Positions 25,944-35,839 of a stretch of DNA of 64,000 nucleotides are shown here, piece after piece (positions within the stretch are counted from its first letter, which is position 1; each line of letters opens with the position of its first letter). Below the pieces are notes generated by a model that was not told where the DNA came from, did not search any database, and was given only the letters and a program-made list of their open reading frames with translations. The stretch is taken from the NCBI GenBank assembly GCA_035455745.1, contig DATIEP010000088.1, positions 145,098 to 209,097 on the forward strand, written 5' to 3'. Source of the DNA: JADGGM01 sp027307005. Lineage in GTDB: Bacteria; Gemmatimonadota; Gemmatimonadetes; Gemmatimonadales; Gemmatimonadaceae. The translations under genes and the position numbers were made by a program.

Positions 25944-27272
25944 ATGCTCGTCACACGGCTCATCGAGCGGAAGCGAGACGGCGGCCGTCTCGAGCCATCG
26001 GAATGGAGTGCGTTGATCCGCTCATACGTGGCGGGCGACGTCCCCGACTATCAGATGGCGGCGATGCTGATGGCCGTGTACGTGCACGGTCTCGACCGCA
26101 CCGAAACGGCTGCACTGACCGATGCCATGCGGCGAAACGGCGCCCAACTCTCGTTGGGACATCTCGCCGCCGCGCGCGTGGACAAGCACTCGACAGGCGG
26201 TGTGGGCGACAAGACGTCGCTCATCCTCGCGCCGCTGGTATCGTCGTTGGGCGTGGCGGTGCCGATGATGTCGGGTCGCGGGCTCGGGCATACTGGAGGA
26301 ACCCTCGATAAGCTGGAATCGATCCCGGGCATGCGGACCGACATCACGCTCGCGGACGCGCGCGCGCAGCTGGAGCGGATCGGGTGCGTGATGATGGGCC
26401 AGTCGGCGGAGGTGGTCCCGGCGGACCGGGGGATGTACGCGCTGCGCAACGCGACCGCGACGTGCGAGTCGGTGCCGCTCATCGCGTCGAGCATCATGAG
26501 CAAGAAGCTGGCGGAGGATCTGACGGGACTGGTGCTCGACATCAAGCGCGGGTCGGGGTCGCTGGTGCCGGATCTGGACGAGGCGCTCGAGCTGGCCGGG
26601 ACGATGGTTTGGTTAGGCGAGAGCCGCGGCTGTACGGTGGTGGCGCTGCTCACGGCCATGGACCGTCCGTTGGGGCGAGCGGTAGGAAACGCGCTGGAGA
26701 TGGAGGAAGCGATCCACGCGCTGCAGGGCGACGGTCCGCCCGAGCTGATGACCGTCACCTTTGCGTTAGGCGCCGAGATGCTGCAGCTGGGGGGCGTGGC
26801 CGCCGATGGCGACGACGCACGCCGGCGCATGGAGCGCGCGATCGCATCGGGTCAGGCGGCGCGCCGGCTGCAGGAGGTCATCGAGGCGCAGGGCGGCAAC
26901 CCGGGCGTGGTGGACGACCCGGCCGTGCTGCCGCAGGCCGGCGCCTGCGAGCTGTTTGAGGCGCCGCGCCGCGGCTTCGTCGCGCGCGTGGACCCGCGGC
27001 CCATCGGCCGCGCGCTGATTGCGTTAGGCGGCGGCCGCGAGCGCCCGGACGATCCGATCGACCCGGGTGTCGGCTTCGTGATCACCGCCAAACCGGGCGA
27101 CTGGGTGGAGCGCGGGGAGCCGATCGCGACGATCTTCGCCCGCGACGACGCGGGCATCGAGGTCGGCCGCGCCGCGCTGCGCACGGCCATCGGGATCGCG
27201 GACGAGGCCGATCACCCGTTGCCGCTGGTCTCGCACCGCGTCACGATCGATGGCGTGACGCGGACGGCCTGA
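25944..27272 (+). CDS. deoA: Thymidine/pyrimidine-nucleoside phosphorylase
   Basis: The 442-aa enzyme splits thymidine or uridine with phosphate to the base and (deoxy)ribose-1-phosphate. Landmarks: DKHSTGGVGDKTSL (phosphate binding), SGRGLGHTGGTLDKLESIPG (family signature), IMSKKLAEDL (Lys and Arg contacts) and DIKRGSGSLVPD. The family is about 430-440 aa, as here, with a C-terminal beta-alpha domain ending ...HRVTIDGVTRTA. Whether it prefers thymidine (DeoA) or is a dual Pdp cannot be read off. Convergent with the ABC permease gene with a 14-base gap. Confidence 0.94.
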   Translation: MLVTRLIERKRDGGRLEPSEWSALIRSYVAGDVPDYQMAAMLMAVYVHGLDRTETAALTDAMRRNGAQLSLGHLAAARVDKHSTGGVGDKTSLILAPLVSSLGVAVPMMSGRGLGHTGGTLDKLESIPGMRTDITLADARAQLERIGCVMMGQSAEVVPADRGMYALRNATATCESVPLIASSIMSKKLAEDLTGLVLDIKRGSGSLVPDLDEALELAGTMVWLGESRGCTVVALLTAMDRPLGRAVGNALEMEEAIHALQGDGPPELMTVTFALGAEMLQLGGVAADGDDARRRMERAIASGQAARRLQEVIEAQGGNPGVVDDPAVLPQAGACELFEAPRRGFVARVDPRPIGRALIALGGGRERPDDPIDPGVGFVITAKPGDWVERGEPIATIFARDDAGIEVGRAALRTAIGIADEADHPLPLVSHRVTIDGVTRTA

Positions 27273-27286
27273 ACGCAGCGCGCCGC

Positions 27287-29737
27287 TCACTCGGCTTTCA
27301 TCGCGATCGCCGGATCGATGCGCGACGCGCGCCGCGCCGGAATCCACGACGCCGCGGCGGCGACCGCGCCGAGGACCACGGCGACGGCGGCGAACGTCGG
27401 GACGTCGAGCGGCGTGACGTCGTAGAGGAGCGACCGGATGCCGCGCGTTGCGCCGACGGCGCCCAGCACGCCGAGGACGATGCCACCGAGCGTCAGCAGC
27501 AGGCCGCGCGAGACCACGAGCCGCACGACCGCCGCCGACGTCGCGCCTAACGCGATCCGGATGCCCAGCTCGCGCGTGCGCTCCGTGACGAGGAACGCGA
27601 TCACGCCGTAGATGCCGAGCGTCGCCAGCAGCAGCGCCAGGAGCGCGAAGGCGCCGAGGAGCACGGTGTAGAACAGCGGTTGCGACGTCGAGGCCGCCAT
27701 CGCGTCGCTCATGCTGCCCAGCTCGTACATGGCCACGTTGGGGTCCACGGCGCGCACCTGCGCCGCGACGGCGGCTTCGACGGCGGCCTTCGGCGCGTGG
27801 CTGCGCACGAGAAACGTCACGCCTAACGGAAACGTGTTGTACGGCACGTACGTCGCCGGCGCCGGCTTTTCGGCGAGCGACTCCTGCTTCGTGTCGCGCA
27901 CGATGCCCACGATCTCGCCGCGCACCGTGACCGTGGTCGTGTCGTTCGACCGCGGACTGTACGAGACCCCGAACGTGATGTGCTTGCCGATCGGGTCCTG
28001 CCCCGGGAAGTACCGCTCGACCAGCGCCTCGTTCGCCACGACCACGGGCGGCGCGTCCAGCCGGTTCTCCGCCTCGGTGAATACGCGCCCGCGCACGAGC
28101 CCCAGGCCGATCGTGCGAAAATAGCTCGGCGAAACGGGTATGATCGCGGACTCCGGTTCGCGGCCCGGCTCGGGCTTCGGTTCCCCATCGAGCGTGAACG
28201 ACGTCGACACGCGGTAGGTGGGATCCGGGTCTAACGGACGACCCGCGGCGACCGCAACCTGCTCGGTGCCCGGCAGCGCGGCGAGGCGTTGCAGCACCTC
28301 CCTCGTGTATGCGATGGTCGGCGGCGAATCATCGTACCGTGTGCCGGTAAGCGCGATGTCGAAGACGTACAGCTGGTCCGCTCGGAATCCGGGATCGACG
28401 TGCGTGAGCCGCTCGAAGCTCCGGATGAGCAGGCCCGCGCCGACGAGCAGCACCATGGCGAGCGCCATTTCGATGACGATGACCAGCGAGCGCGTGCGCG
28501 CCGTCCCGCCGTGGCTCGAGCCGCGCTGGCCGTCACGCAGCGCCGGCGTGACGTCGCCGCGCGTCGCGTGCAGCGCCGGCACCAGGCCGAACAGCACGCC
28601 GGTCGCGATGGCGAGCAGCGCCGCGAACAGCAGGATCCGCCCGTTCACGGCGATTTCGGTTAGGCGGGGCAGGCCGTGCGGACCGAACGACACCACGAGA
28701 TCCACCGCCCACGCCGCCAGCAGCGTCCCGATCACCGCGCCGGCAACGGAAATGAGCAAGCTCTCGGTCAGCAGCTGCCGGATCAGCCGCCAGCGCGACG
28801 CGCCGAGCGCCGTCCGCACCGCGATCTCGCTCGAGCGCGATGCCCCGCGGACGAGCGACAGATTGGCGATGTTCGCGCAGGCGATGAGCAGGACCAGTGC
28901 GACGGCGCCTAACAAAGACCACAACGCCGGCCGCACGTCGCCGACGAGCTCGTCGCGCAGCGGCGACACGTAGGCGCCGATCTTGGCATCCTCGCCCGGA
29001 AAATCATGGGCGATGCGCTCGGCGACGGCCTGCAGGTCGCGTTGGGCGGCGGCCACCGTGACGCCGGGGCGCAAGCGCCCGATCGCCGACATCTCGTGCA
29101 ACCCGTGCGCCTTGTCGCCGCGCTCGAAGTCGTGCCACACGGCCGGAATCCAGACGTCCGGATCGGCGGGATAGGAAAAGCGCGGCGGCGCGATGCCCAC
29201 CACGCGATACGGCGTGTCGTTGAGCCGGATGCTCGTGCCGACGATCGACGGGTCAGAGCCGAACCACCGCCGCCACGCGAGATCCGAGAGGACAGCGACT
29301 TTGGTCGCCTGCGCCGAATCTTCGCCGGGCACGAAGCCCCGGCCGCGCTCGAACCTCACGCCCAACAAAGAAAAGAAGTTGGCGCCCACGCGCGCCCGAT
29401 TGAGCCGAAGCGCCGGCAGGCCGGGACGGCCCAGCGTCGCGCTGCCGCCGCCCGCCACCGGACTCATCGCGCTGAAGCTGTGGCTCTGCGCACGGTAGTC
29501 GTCGAGGTCCGGCGGCGACATGTCCATCGGCTTTCCGTCGGACGAGGTCGACTCGATGAACATCAATCGCGACGGATCGGCGAACGGCAGCGGCCTGAGC
29601 AGCACGTTGTCGACGATGCTGAAAATCGCGGTGGTCGCGCCGATCGCGATGCCGATGGTGGCGATGGCGATCGCCGTGTAGCCGGGCATGCGGATCAGCT
29701 TGCGCAGTCCGAAGCGGGCGTCGTGAAAGAGTGACAT
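27287..29737 (-). CDS. MacB/FtsX-type ABC permease with duplicated core (ADOP-like), 816 aa
   Basis: Two copies of the MacB-PCD plus FtsX four-helix unit are present: an N-terminal helix (YTAIAIATIGIAIGATTAIFSIVDNVLLRPLP), a periplasmic domain, a membrane block (ANIANLSLVRGASRSSEIAVRTALGA), a second periplasmic domain, and a terminal block (LLLATLGIYGVIAFLVTERTRELGIRIALGA). Such 800-900-aa duplicated permeases without their own ATPase are called ADOP and are common in Acidobacteria and relatives. The short N-terminal prefix seen in the paralogue at 49552 is missing here. It carries five GTTAGGC elements. Confidence 0.9.
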   Translation of the reverse strand: MSLFHDARFGLRKLIRMPGYTAIAIATIGIAIGATTAIFSIVDNVLLRPLPFADPSRLMFIESTSSDGKPMDMSPPDLDDYRAQSHSFSAMSPVAGGGSATLGRPGLPALRLNRARVGANFFSLLGVRFERGRGFVPGEDSAQATKVAVLSDLAWRRWFGSDPSIVGTSIRLNDTPYRVVGIAPPRFSYPADPDVWIPAVWHDFERGDKAHGLHEMSAIGRLRPGVTVAAAQRDLQAVAERIAHDFPGEDAKIGAYVSPLRDELVGDVRPALWSLLGAVALVLLIACANIANLSLVRGASRSSEIAVRTALGASRWRLIRQLLTESLLISVAGAVIGTLLAAWAVDLVVSFGPHGLPRLTEIAVNGRILLFAALLAIATGVLFGLVPALHATRGDVTPALRDGQRGSSHGGTARTRSLVIVIEMALAMVLLVGAGLLIRSFERLTHVDPGFRADQLYVFDIALTGTRYDDSPPTIAYTREVLQRLAALPGTEQVAVAAGRPLDPDPTYRVSTSFTLDGEPKPEPGREPESAIIPVSPSYFRTIGLGLVRGRVFTEAENRLDAPPVVVANEALVERYFPGQDPIGKHITFGVSYSPRSNDTTTVTVRGEIVGIVRDTKQESLAEKPAPATYVPYNTFPLGVTFLVRSHAPKAAVEAAVAAQVRAVDPNVAMYELGSMSDAMAASTSQPLFYTVLLGAFALLALLLATLGIYGVIAFLVTERTRELGIRIALGATSAAVVRLVVSRGLLLTLGGIVLGVLGAVGATRGIRSLLYDVTPLDVPTFAAVAVVLGAVAAAASWIPARRASRIDPAIAMKAE

Positions 29738-29851
29738 GCGCGTGGCGCAGAGGAACTATCGTGCCGCCATCGCCCGATGGGAAAGTCGTTGCTGCCGCGA
29801 CGCTTGTGCGCCACCTGACGAGCGCGGGGCGCGCTCGGATTGTTCGCGAGT

Positions 29852-29885
29852 GGGACGTGCTGTCCGATTCCGGACAGCACATCCC
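29852..29885. terminator. Long perfect hairpin downstream of gyrB
   Basis: GTGCTGTCCG (29857-29866) pairs with CGGACAGCAC (29871-29880) over 10 bp around an ATTC loop and is extended by GGGA (29852-29855) with TCCC (29882-29885) past a C/A mismatch. It begins 18 bases after the gyrB stop on the minus strand. No T-run follows on the minus strand, so it may also serve RNA stability. Confidence 0.65.
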
Positions 29886-29902
29886 AAGCACTTCGTTTGC
29901 CG

Positions 29903-31822
29903 TCAGATGTCCAGGTTGCTCACGAACTTTGCGTTCGCTTCGATGAACACGCGCCGCGGCTCGACGTCGTCGCCCATGAGCGTCTGGAAAATCAGGTCGG
30001 CAGCGACGGCGTCCTCCATGTCGACCTTGAGGAGTGTGCGCCGCTCGGGATTCATCGTGGTTTCCCAGAGCTGCTCTTTGTTCATTTCGCCTAACCCTTT
30101 GTACCGCTGAATCACCACGTTGACCTTGGCGCCGTCCCCATTGCCAAAGCGCTGGATGTACGAGTCCCGCTCGGCTTCGGTATAGGCGTAGTACTCTTCC
30201 TTTCCCTTGGCCACGCGATACAACGGTGGCTGCGCGATGTAGACGAAGCCGGCATCGATGAGCTCGCGCATCTGCCGGAAGAAGAACGTGAGCAGCAGCG
30301 TGCGAATGTGCGCGCCGTCCACGTCCGCGTCCGTCATGATGATGATTTTGTGGTAGCGCGCCTGGTCGATCTGGAAATCGTCTCTGATGCCGGCGCCGAT
30401 GGCCGTGATGATCGAGCGGATTTCTTCGTTAGACAGCACCTTGTCGATGCGCGCTTTCTCCACGTTGAGAATCTTGCCGCGCAGCGGGAGGATGGCCTGG
30501 AACTCGCGCGCGCGTCCGCCCTTGGCCGAGCCCCCGGCGGAATCGCCCTCGACGAGGTACAGCTCGCAGAGCGGCGGGTCGTTGAGCGAGCAGTCGGCGA
30601 GCTTGCCGGGCAGCACGCCGGAGTCGAGCGCCGACTTCTTGCGCGTGAGGTCGCGCGCCTTGCGAGCCGCTTCGCGAGCCCGCGCGGCAGACACGGCCTT
30701 CTCCACGATGATGTTGGCCGAGCGCGGATGCTCTTCCAAGTACGCGGCGAGAGATTCGTTGATCACGCTGCGCACGGCGCCCTCGGCTTCGGAGTTGCCG
30801 AGCTTCGTTTTCGTCTGGCCCTCGAACTGGGGCTCGCGCACCTTGACGGACAGCACGGCCGTTAGGCCTTCGCGCACGTCCTCACCGCTCAACGCGAAGT
30901 CGGCTTTCTTGAGGAAATTGCCCTTCTGCGCGTACTGGTTCACGACGCGCGTGAGCGCGCTCTTGAAGCCGGTGAGATGTGTGCCGCCTTCGATCGTGTT
31001 GATGTTGTTCACGAACGAGAACACCGTTTCGTTGTAGCCATCGTTGTATTGAATGGCGACCTCGATGCCCATGTCATCCCGATCGGCTTCGACATAGATG
31101 ACGTCCGGGTGCAGCGCTTTCTTGTTCGCGTTCAGGTGGGCGACGAATTCCTTGAGTCCACCCTTGGCGTGAAACGTTTCCTGCTTTTTCTGGTCGGGCC
31201 GCTCATCGGTGAGCGTGATCGTGACGCCCTTGTTCAGGAACGAGAGCTCGCGCAGGCGCGTCGCGAGCGTCGCATAGTCGAACGCGAGCTCGGTGAAAAT
31301 CGTGTCGTCCGGCTTGAACCAAACCGTGGTGCCGCGTTCGCCCTTCGGCACTTTGCGCAATGTCTTCAGCTTCGTGGTCGTGATGCCGCGCGCGAAGTCC
31401 ATGTAATACTCCTGGCCCTCCCGCTTCACCCACACCTTGAGCTGCCCCGACAGCGCATTCACCACCGACACGCCCACGCCGTGCAGTCCGCCCGAAACCT
31501 TGTATGTGTTCTTGTCGAACTTGCCGCCGGCGTGCAGCACGGTCATCGCGAGCTCGACGCCGGGAATTTTTTCGGTCGGGTGAATGTCGACCGGAATACC
31601 GCGCCCGTTGTCGACGACAGTGATCGCATTGTCGGCGTGAATCGTGACGTCGATCGTGTCGGCGTAGCCAGCCAGCGTTTCATCGATGGAGTTGTCGACG
31701 ACCTCATAAACCAGGTGGTGCAACCCACGGGACGACGTGGAGCCGATGTACATGCCCGGGCGTTTGCGAACCGCCTCGAGGCCTTTGAGGACTTGAATTT
31801 GACCAGCGTCGTATTCCGTCAT
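29903..31822 (-). CDS. gyrB: DNA gyrase subunit B
   Basis: The 639-aa subunit carries the GHKL ATPase (DNGRGIPVDIHP, GGLHGVGVSVVNAL), transducer, TOPRIM domain (LYLVEGDSAGGSAKGG with catalytic Glu; IIMTDADVDGAHIRTLL with DxD Asp pair) and a C-terminal tail GEMNKEQLWETTMNP. It forms A2B2 gyrase that introduces negative supercoils. Start ATG at 31822 (MTEYDAGQIQVLKGLEAVRKRPGMYIG) fits the family; in-frame codons upstream would be read from the 5' leader. gyrA is not next to it, and recF/dciA lie 3.7 kb upstream on the same strand, separated by two other genes. Confidence 0.97.
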   Translation of the reverse strand: MTEYDAGQIQVLKGLEAVRKRPGMYIGSTSSRGLHHLVYEVVDNSIDETLAGYADTIDVTIHADNAITVVDNGRGIPVDIHPTEKIPGVELAMTVLHAGGKFDKNTYKVSGGLHGVGVSVVNALSGQLKVWVKREGQEYYMDFARGITTTKLKTLRKVPKGERGTTVWFKPDDTIFTELAFDYATLATRLRELSFLNKGVTITLTDERPDQKKQETFHAKGGLKEFVAHLNANKKALHPDVIYVEADRDDMGIEVAIQYNDGYNETVFSFVNNINTIEGGTHLTGFKSALTRVVNQYAQKGNFLKKADFALSGEDVREGLTAVLSVKVREPQFEGQTKTKLGNSEAEGAVRSVINESLAAYLEEHPRSANIIVEKAVSAARAREAARKARDLTRKKSALDSGVLPGKLADCSLNDPPLCELYLVEGDSAGGSAKGGRAREFQAILPLRGKILNVEKARIDKVLSNEEIRSIITAIGAGIRDDFQIDQARYHKIIIMTDADVDGAHIRTLLLTFFFRQMRELIDAGFVYIAQPPLYRVAKGKEEYYAYTEAERDSYIQRFGNGDGAKVNVVIQRYKGLGEMNKEQLWETTMNPERRTLLKVDMEDAVAADLIFQTLMGDDVEPRRVFIEANAKFVSNLDI

Positions 31823-31913
31823 CGATGCTCGAGCTCCTTCGCGGGTTGACCTTTGCCGGGCCTGCGCGCACCACCAAATAGACACCGAAGTACGCTTCGC
31901 GCCCAACCATGAA

Positions 31914-31942
31914 AAGATAGCTCTAAATATTTGTTAAATCAA
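31914..31942 (-). promoter_or_regulatory. Sigma70-type promoter of gyrB
   Basis: On the minus strand TTGATT (31937-31942) and TATCTT (31914-31919) are 17 bases apart in an AT-rich island that stands out from its surroundings. It would give a leader of about 85 bases before the ATG at 31822. Confidence 0.6.
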
Positions 31943-32096
31943 GTAGTTAGGTGGCTCCGTCCGACCCCCTGCCACGCGTCCTCAAACGCTCGCCACAGAA
32001 CTATTGCCCGGCCCGGCTTTCGTCGTTAGGCTGAGCCCTGACTCGCGACGCCGCGCGGTGCTTCAGGTCTTCGTCGGCAGACTCGGGAGGGGGTGT

Positions 32097-33569
32097 ATGA
32101 GACGCCCGTCGGGTGCAGTGAACGCCTTCCTCAACGGCGTCGTGGCCGCGCTTTGCGCTCTCGTCCTGCCTCTCCATCGGCCCAGCGCACAACAGACAGG
32201 CGCATCGACCACCGCAACAGTCGAGGGCGTCGTGTACGACAGCGTGCGCTGGGCGCCGCTCACCGGCGCCGTCGTGCAACTCGTGTCGCGCGATGAACCG
32301 TCGCAGATATTCACGGCCGAAACCGATTCCTCCGGTGCGTTCAGCATCGCCGGCGTGCCGCGTGGACAATTCGTCATCGGCTTCCTGCACGCCGAGCTGA
32401 GTGAGCTCGATCTCCAGGCCATCTCGCGCAATGTGCGGGTGGGTTCCAAGCCGGTCGTGCACGTGGCGCTGTCCATTCCGGGAGCGGTGGCGATCCGCAC
32501 CGTGCTCTGCGGCGCGCCGGCTGCCGGCGATTCCAGCGGGACAGTCGTTGGATTCGTGCGCGATGCCGACAGCGACATGCCGGTCGCGGGCGCACGCGTG
32601 ACGGTCGCGTGGCGCAATTTCGACATCGACACGAAGGGACTCCACAGCGAACCGCGCCAGGTCGACGCCAGAGCCGACGCCAGCGGCTGGTTTGCCATCT
32701 GCGGCGTGCCGGGCGACGGCATCTTCGATATTCGTGCGCAGTTAGGCGCGCGCGCCACGCCGTTCGTGCAAGTGAACGCGGCCTCGCGCGGACTGGCCAT
32801 CCGCGACTTGAGCCTGGGCGGCGACAGCGCCGCGGCCGCGCAGCCGCAGGCCGCGGGCACGTCGTTAGGCAGACCCGGGGCCGAGGCGACGGCCGTGCTC
32901 GAAGGCGTGATTCGGGATCCGTCGGGCACTCCGCTTGCCGGCGCGGAAGTCACGCTGCCCGCGGCCGGCGCCGAAACCAGCACTGGCGCCGATGGGCGGT
33001 TCCGGATCGCATCGCTCCCCTCGGGCACGCAGCCGCTCGTGATCGCGCACGTGGGGCTCATGCCGGTCCGCACCGCGGTCGACCTCGCGAGCCATCATCC
33101 CGCCTCGATCGATATCATGATGACTGAACCAGTGCCGGTGTTGGCGACGGTCAAGGTGCAAGGCAAGGACGTGCTCTCGAAGCTCGCCGGGTTCGAGCAG
33201 CGCCGAACGGAAGGGTTCGGCCAGTTCTTCACCGCCGCCGACATTGCGAAGATGGAGGCAACGAAGCTGACCGACGTGTTCCGGCGCGCAGCCACCCTTC
33301 GCGTGATTCGCATCGATCCCAAGGACTCGACCTTCATGCTCGGCATCGTGAGCGCGCGGGGCCAGGTGAGCGTCCTGATGGCGAACATCGGATTCTGCTA
33401 CCCCGCCGTGTACATCGACGGGGCATTCATGCACGACGCCGCGCACAACATCAACGCGTTTCTGGATCCCGGCTCGGTCGCAGGCATCGAGATCTACTCG
33501 GACGCGTCGACCACGCCGCCCCAGTACAAGTCCGGGGACTGCGGCACGGTGCTGATCTGGACGCACTGA
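32097..33569 (+). CDS. Exported protein with carboxypeptidase-regulatory-like repeats and a TonB-plug-like C-terminus, 490 aa
   Basis: ATG at 32097 follows a purine-rich GGGAGGGGG Shine-Dalgarno and gives a signal peptide ending SAQQ. Three beta-sandwich repeats of the 'CarboxypepD_reg-like' kind follow (ATVEGVVYDSVRWAPLTGAVVQL, GTVVGFVRDADSDMPVAGARVTV, AVLEGVIRDPSGTPLAGAEVTL). The last ~140 residues (IAKMEATKLTDVFRRAATLRVI... VYIDGAFM... GSVAGIEIYSDASTTP) have the plug-domain order of TonB receptors but no beta barrel follows. Such plug-only proteins are frequent in this lineage; the role is unknown. Confidence 0.8.
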   Translation: MRRPSGAVNAFLNGVVAALCALVLPLHRPSAQQTGASTTATVEGVVYDSVRWAPLTGAVVQLVSRDEPSQIFTAETDSSGAFSIAGVPRGQFVIGFLHAELSELDLQAISRNVRVGSKPVVHVALSIPGAVAIRTVLCGAPAAGDSSGTVVGFVRDADSDMPVAGARVTVAWRNFDIDTKGLHSEPRQVDARADASGWFAICGVPGDGIFDIRAQLGARATPFVQVNAASRGLAIRDLSLGGDSAAAAQPQAAGTSLGRPGAEATAVLEGVIRDPSGTPLAGAEVTLPAAGAETSTGADGRFRIASLPSGTQPLVIAHVGLMPVRTAVDLASHHPASIDIMMTEPVPVLATVKVQGKDVLSKLAGFEQRRTEGFGQFFTAADIAKMEATKLTDVFRRAATLRVIRIDPKDSTFMLGIVSARGQVSVLMANIGFCYPAVYIDGAFMHDAAHNINAFLDPGSVAGIEIYSDASTTPPQYKSGDCGTVLIWTH

Positions 33570-33609
33570 CCAGAACACTCCGTTAGGCGTGGAGGCACGC
33601 GCGAAACAG

Positions 33610-33649
33610 AACGGGCGCTCCGGCCGGCTCATCGCCGGGGGCGCCCGTT
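33610..33649. terminator. Bidirectional hairpin between convergent genes
   Basis: AACGGGCGC (33610-33618) and GCGCCCGTT (33641-33649) are perfect complements, and the space between them contains a second small hairpin CCGGC/GCCGG. It lies between the plug-like protein gene and the convergent M28 peptidase gene. No T-run is obvious. Confidence 0.6.
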
Positions 33650-33672
33650 CGTGGTTCGTCCGGAGTCGACGG

Positions 33673-35418
33673 CTACTGCCGGCAGGCCCCGTTCGGATCG
33701 GGCTTCGGGTGGTCCACCACGACGCGATGATCCAGGTTCGCGACGTGCAGCGCCACGTCCGCGACGAAGTTCGCCACCTTTGCCATGTGATTGTAGTCGA
33801 TGTACTCCGGCTCGTCCGTCACCTGGTGATAGTCGGAGTGCAACCCGGTGGTGAAGAACGTGATCGGAATGCCGTAGCGCGCGTACTCGTAATGGTCGCT
33901 GCGGCAATAGATGTTCGCCGGATGGCCGTCGGCGTCGATGGAGTAGTCGAGAATCAGATTGTGATGATCCTCCTTGTTCACCTTCTCGATCAAGTCGCCT
34001 AACTCAGTCGACAGGCGGCGCGAGCCCACCAGCTGCAGGTAGCCGGCGCTGCCGTGAATCGGCGCGCCCGCCTTCGTGCGCCCGGTCTCGTCGTACGCGT
34101 CGCCGCGACCCACCATGTCCATGTTGAGCTGCGTCACGATGCTGTCGCGCGGGACCGTCGGATGATCGGTGAACCAGCGCGAGCCGAGCAGCCCTTTTTC
34201 TTCGCCGACGTGCCAGACGAAGAGCAGCGAGCGCTTGGGCTTGGTCTTCATCGCCGCGAAGTACTGCGCCATCTCGAGCGCCGAGACGCTGCCCGATCCG
34301 TCATCGTCGGCGCCGTTGTCGATCGAGTCGAGCCGGTCGCCGTGCGGATGAGCGGCGCGATAGGCGGCGAGCTGCTGGTCCACCTCGGACTGTTCTTCCG
34401 GCGTCGCTTGCTTGCCGCCGTCGTCCGCGCCTTCCGGCCGCACGGTGTGATTCCAGATGCGCAGCGAGTCGTGATCCACCGGGTGCTGGATCATGCCGAT
34501 GTGATCGTTGTGCGCGCCGATCGCGACGTATTCGCCGCGCAGCTTGGGATCGCTGCCCTCGATGATGCCGACCACGTTGCGCGCCGGGAACTGCGCCGGT
34601 TTGGTCGAGTACTTCACGTCGAACGAGGCGGTGCCGTGCGGGCTGCCTACCGTTAGGCCGCTCGGCTCGGCGCCCAACAGCTTGGTCGCCGCGGCCTCGG
34701 TCACGAAGAACACCGTGGGACCGCTGGGCGTCCGCGTCGTGTTGTCCTCGAGGAACGTCTGCGGCCGCGTCAGAAATCCACGGATCTGCGGCGGAACGCT
34801 GTCCAGTGTCGCGACGGCGATCCCCGCCGCGCTGTCGAGGCCCATCCCGCGGCGCGCCGCGCGCAGGAACCGCGTCCACCCGCCGCGCGCCGTGAACACG
34901 ACGAACTTGCCCTTGGCCGCGTCGTCGCTGATGCGTGAGCTGTCGCCAAGATCGCCGCCAAACACGATCGGCACATCCGACGCAGTCGCCGGCCGCCGCG
35001 ACAACACGACGAAGTCAGTGTTCGCGACGAGCTTCGTGTCGCCCGCCGAGATCGACGATGATGAGTCGACCGATCGCGTTTCGAGTGGAATGGTCTGGAA
35101 GTAGGTGCCGTCGTCGCCGGCGGGCTTGAGACCCATCTGCTTGATCTGGCCCGCGATGTAGTCGGTGCCTCTCACGTTGCCGGCGGTGCCGGCTTCGCGC
35201 CCTTGCATCGAATCATCGGAGAAGATGTAGAGCCGCGTCATGAGATCGGCCGGGGTGATGGCGGCCGTCGTCGGCTGGGGTGCGTGCTTGAGCGGCAGCG
35301 TGACAGGCGGCAGCGGAACGACGCCGCCTCCTGACGCGTCGGGCGCCGCGGCTTGTTGGGCCGACAGCGACACCGGAACAGCCAGGGCGAGTGCGAGTCG
35401 AGCGAGAGACGATCTCAT
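33673..35418 (-). CDS. Secreted M28-family metallopeptidase, 581 aa
   Basis: A signal peptide (ARLALALAVPVSLSAQQ) is followed by a PA domain (roughly residues 120-260) and an M28 zinc aminopeptidase domain. Metal and catalytic residues are in order: His in GAHNDHIGM, Asp in NGADDDGSGS, Glu-Glu in VGEEKGLLG, Asp in MDMVGRGD and His in LHSDYHQVTDE. It should cleave N-terminal residues from peptides outside the cytoplasm. Length and layout fit PA-M28 peptidases (about 550 aa). Confidence 0.92.
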   Translation of the reverse strand: MRSSLARLALALAVPVSLSAQQAAAPDASGGGVVPLPPVTLPLKHAPQPTTAAITPADLMTRLYIFSDDSMQGREAGTAGNVRGTDYIAGQIKQMGLKPAGDDGTYFQTIPLETRSVDSSSSISAGDTKLVANTDFVVLSRRPATASDVPIVFGGDLGDSSRISDDAAKGKFVVFTARGGWTRFLRAARRGMGLDSAAGIAVATLDSVPPQIRGFLTRPQTFLEDNTTRTPSGPTVFFVTEAAATKLLGAEPSGLTVGSPHGTASFDVKYSTKPAQFPARNVVGIIEGSDPKLRGEYVAIGAHNDHIGMIQHPVDHDSLRIWNHTVRPEGADDGGKQATPEEQSEVDQQLAAYRAAHPHGDRLDSIDNGADDDGSGSVSALEMAQYFAAMKTKPKRSLLFVWHVGEEKGLLGSRWFTDHPTVPRDSIVTQLNMDMVGRGDAYDETGRTKAGAPIHGSAGYLQLVGSRRLSTELGDLIEKVNKEDHHNLILDYSIDADGHPANIYCRSDHYEYARYGIPITFFTTGLHSDYHQVTDEPEYIDYNHMAKVANFVADVALHVANLDHRVVVDHPKPDPNGACRQ

Positions 35419-35527
35419 GTCGCGAATGGGAAGCGGGAGGTGGCAGCCGCTGTGGGCGCCGAATTAGTAGGGACAGGCTCCAAATATGATGGCGGGTGCA
35501 GAGGCAAGCCAGAGCGCCGGATCCGCC

Positions 35528-35839
35528 TCAGACGCGCGCCAGGCGCCATCGAATCTGTTGGACGCTCGCGCCGGCGGGGTGCTGCGCGAGCACCTTGAGG
35601 AGCTGCGGCTCCATGAGCGAGAGCTCCTGCATCCACGCGTTGGTAGCCACATCCACGAACAGCGTGCCGTCTCGTGTGACCATGCGCGCCATGGTCACCG
35701 AGGCAATCTGTTCACCGACGAGCAGCGCCCACGCGTCGACGATGGACGCCTGCTCGATGCGCTGCGTGAGGCCGGCGCGCGCGAGAAATCCGGCGAGCGC
35801 CTTGCCCAACGGCTCGGGCGGACCTTTGCGCTGCGTCAT
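35528..35839 (-). CDS. DUF721/DciA-like protein, 103 aa
   Basis: The start ATG overlaps the recF stop (ATGA, 35836-35839). The small protein has the DUF721 pattern: an N-terminal helix with PEPLGKALAGFLARAGL, then VDAWALLVGEQIASVT and the conserved LFVDVATNAWMQELSLMEPQLLKVL. DUF721 proteins next to recF in many phyla are DciA, the ancestral loader of the replicative helicase, so a role at replication initiation is likely by gene order. It is at the short end of the family. Confidence 0.8.
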   Translation of the reverse strand: MTQRKGPPEPLGKALAGFLARAGLTQRIEQASIVDAWALLVGEQIASVTMARMVTRDGTLFVDVATNAWMQELSLMEPQLLKVLAQHPAGASVQQIRWRLARV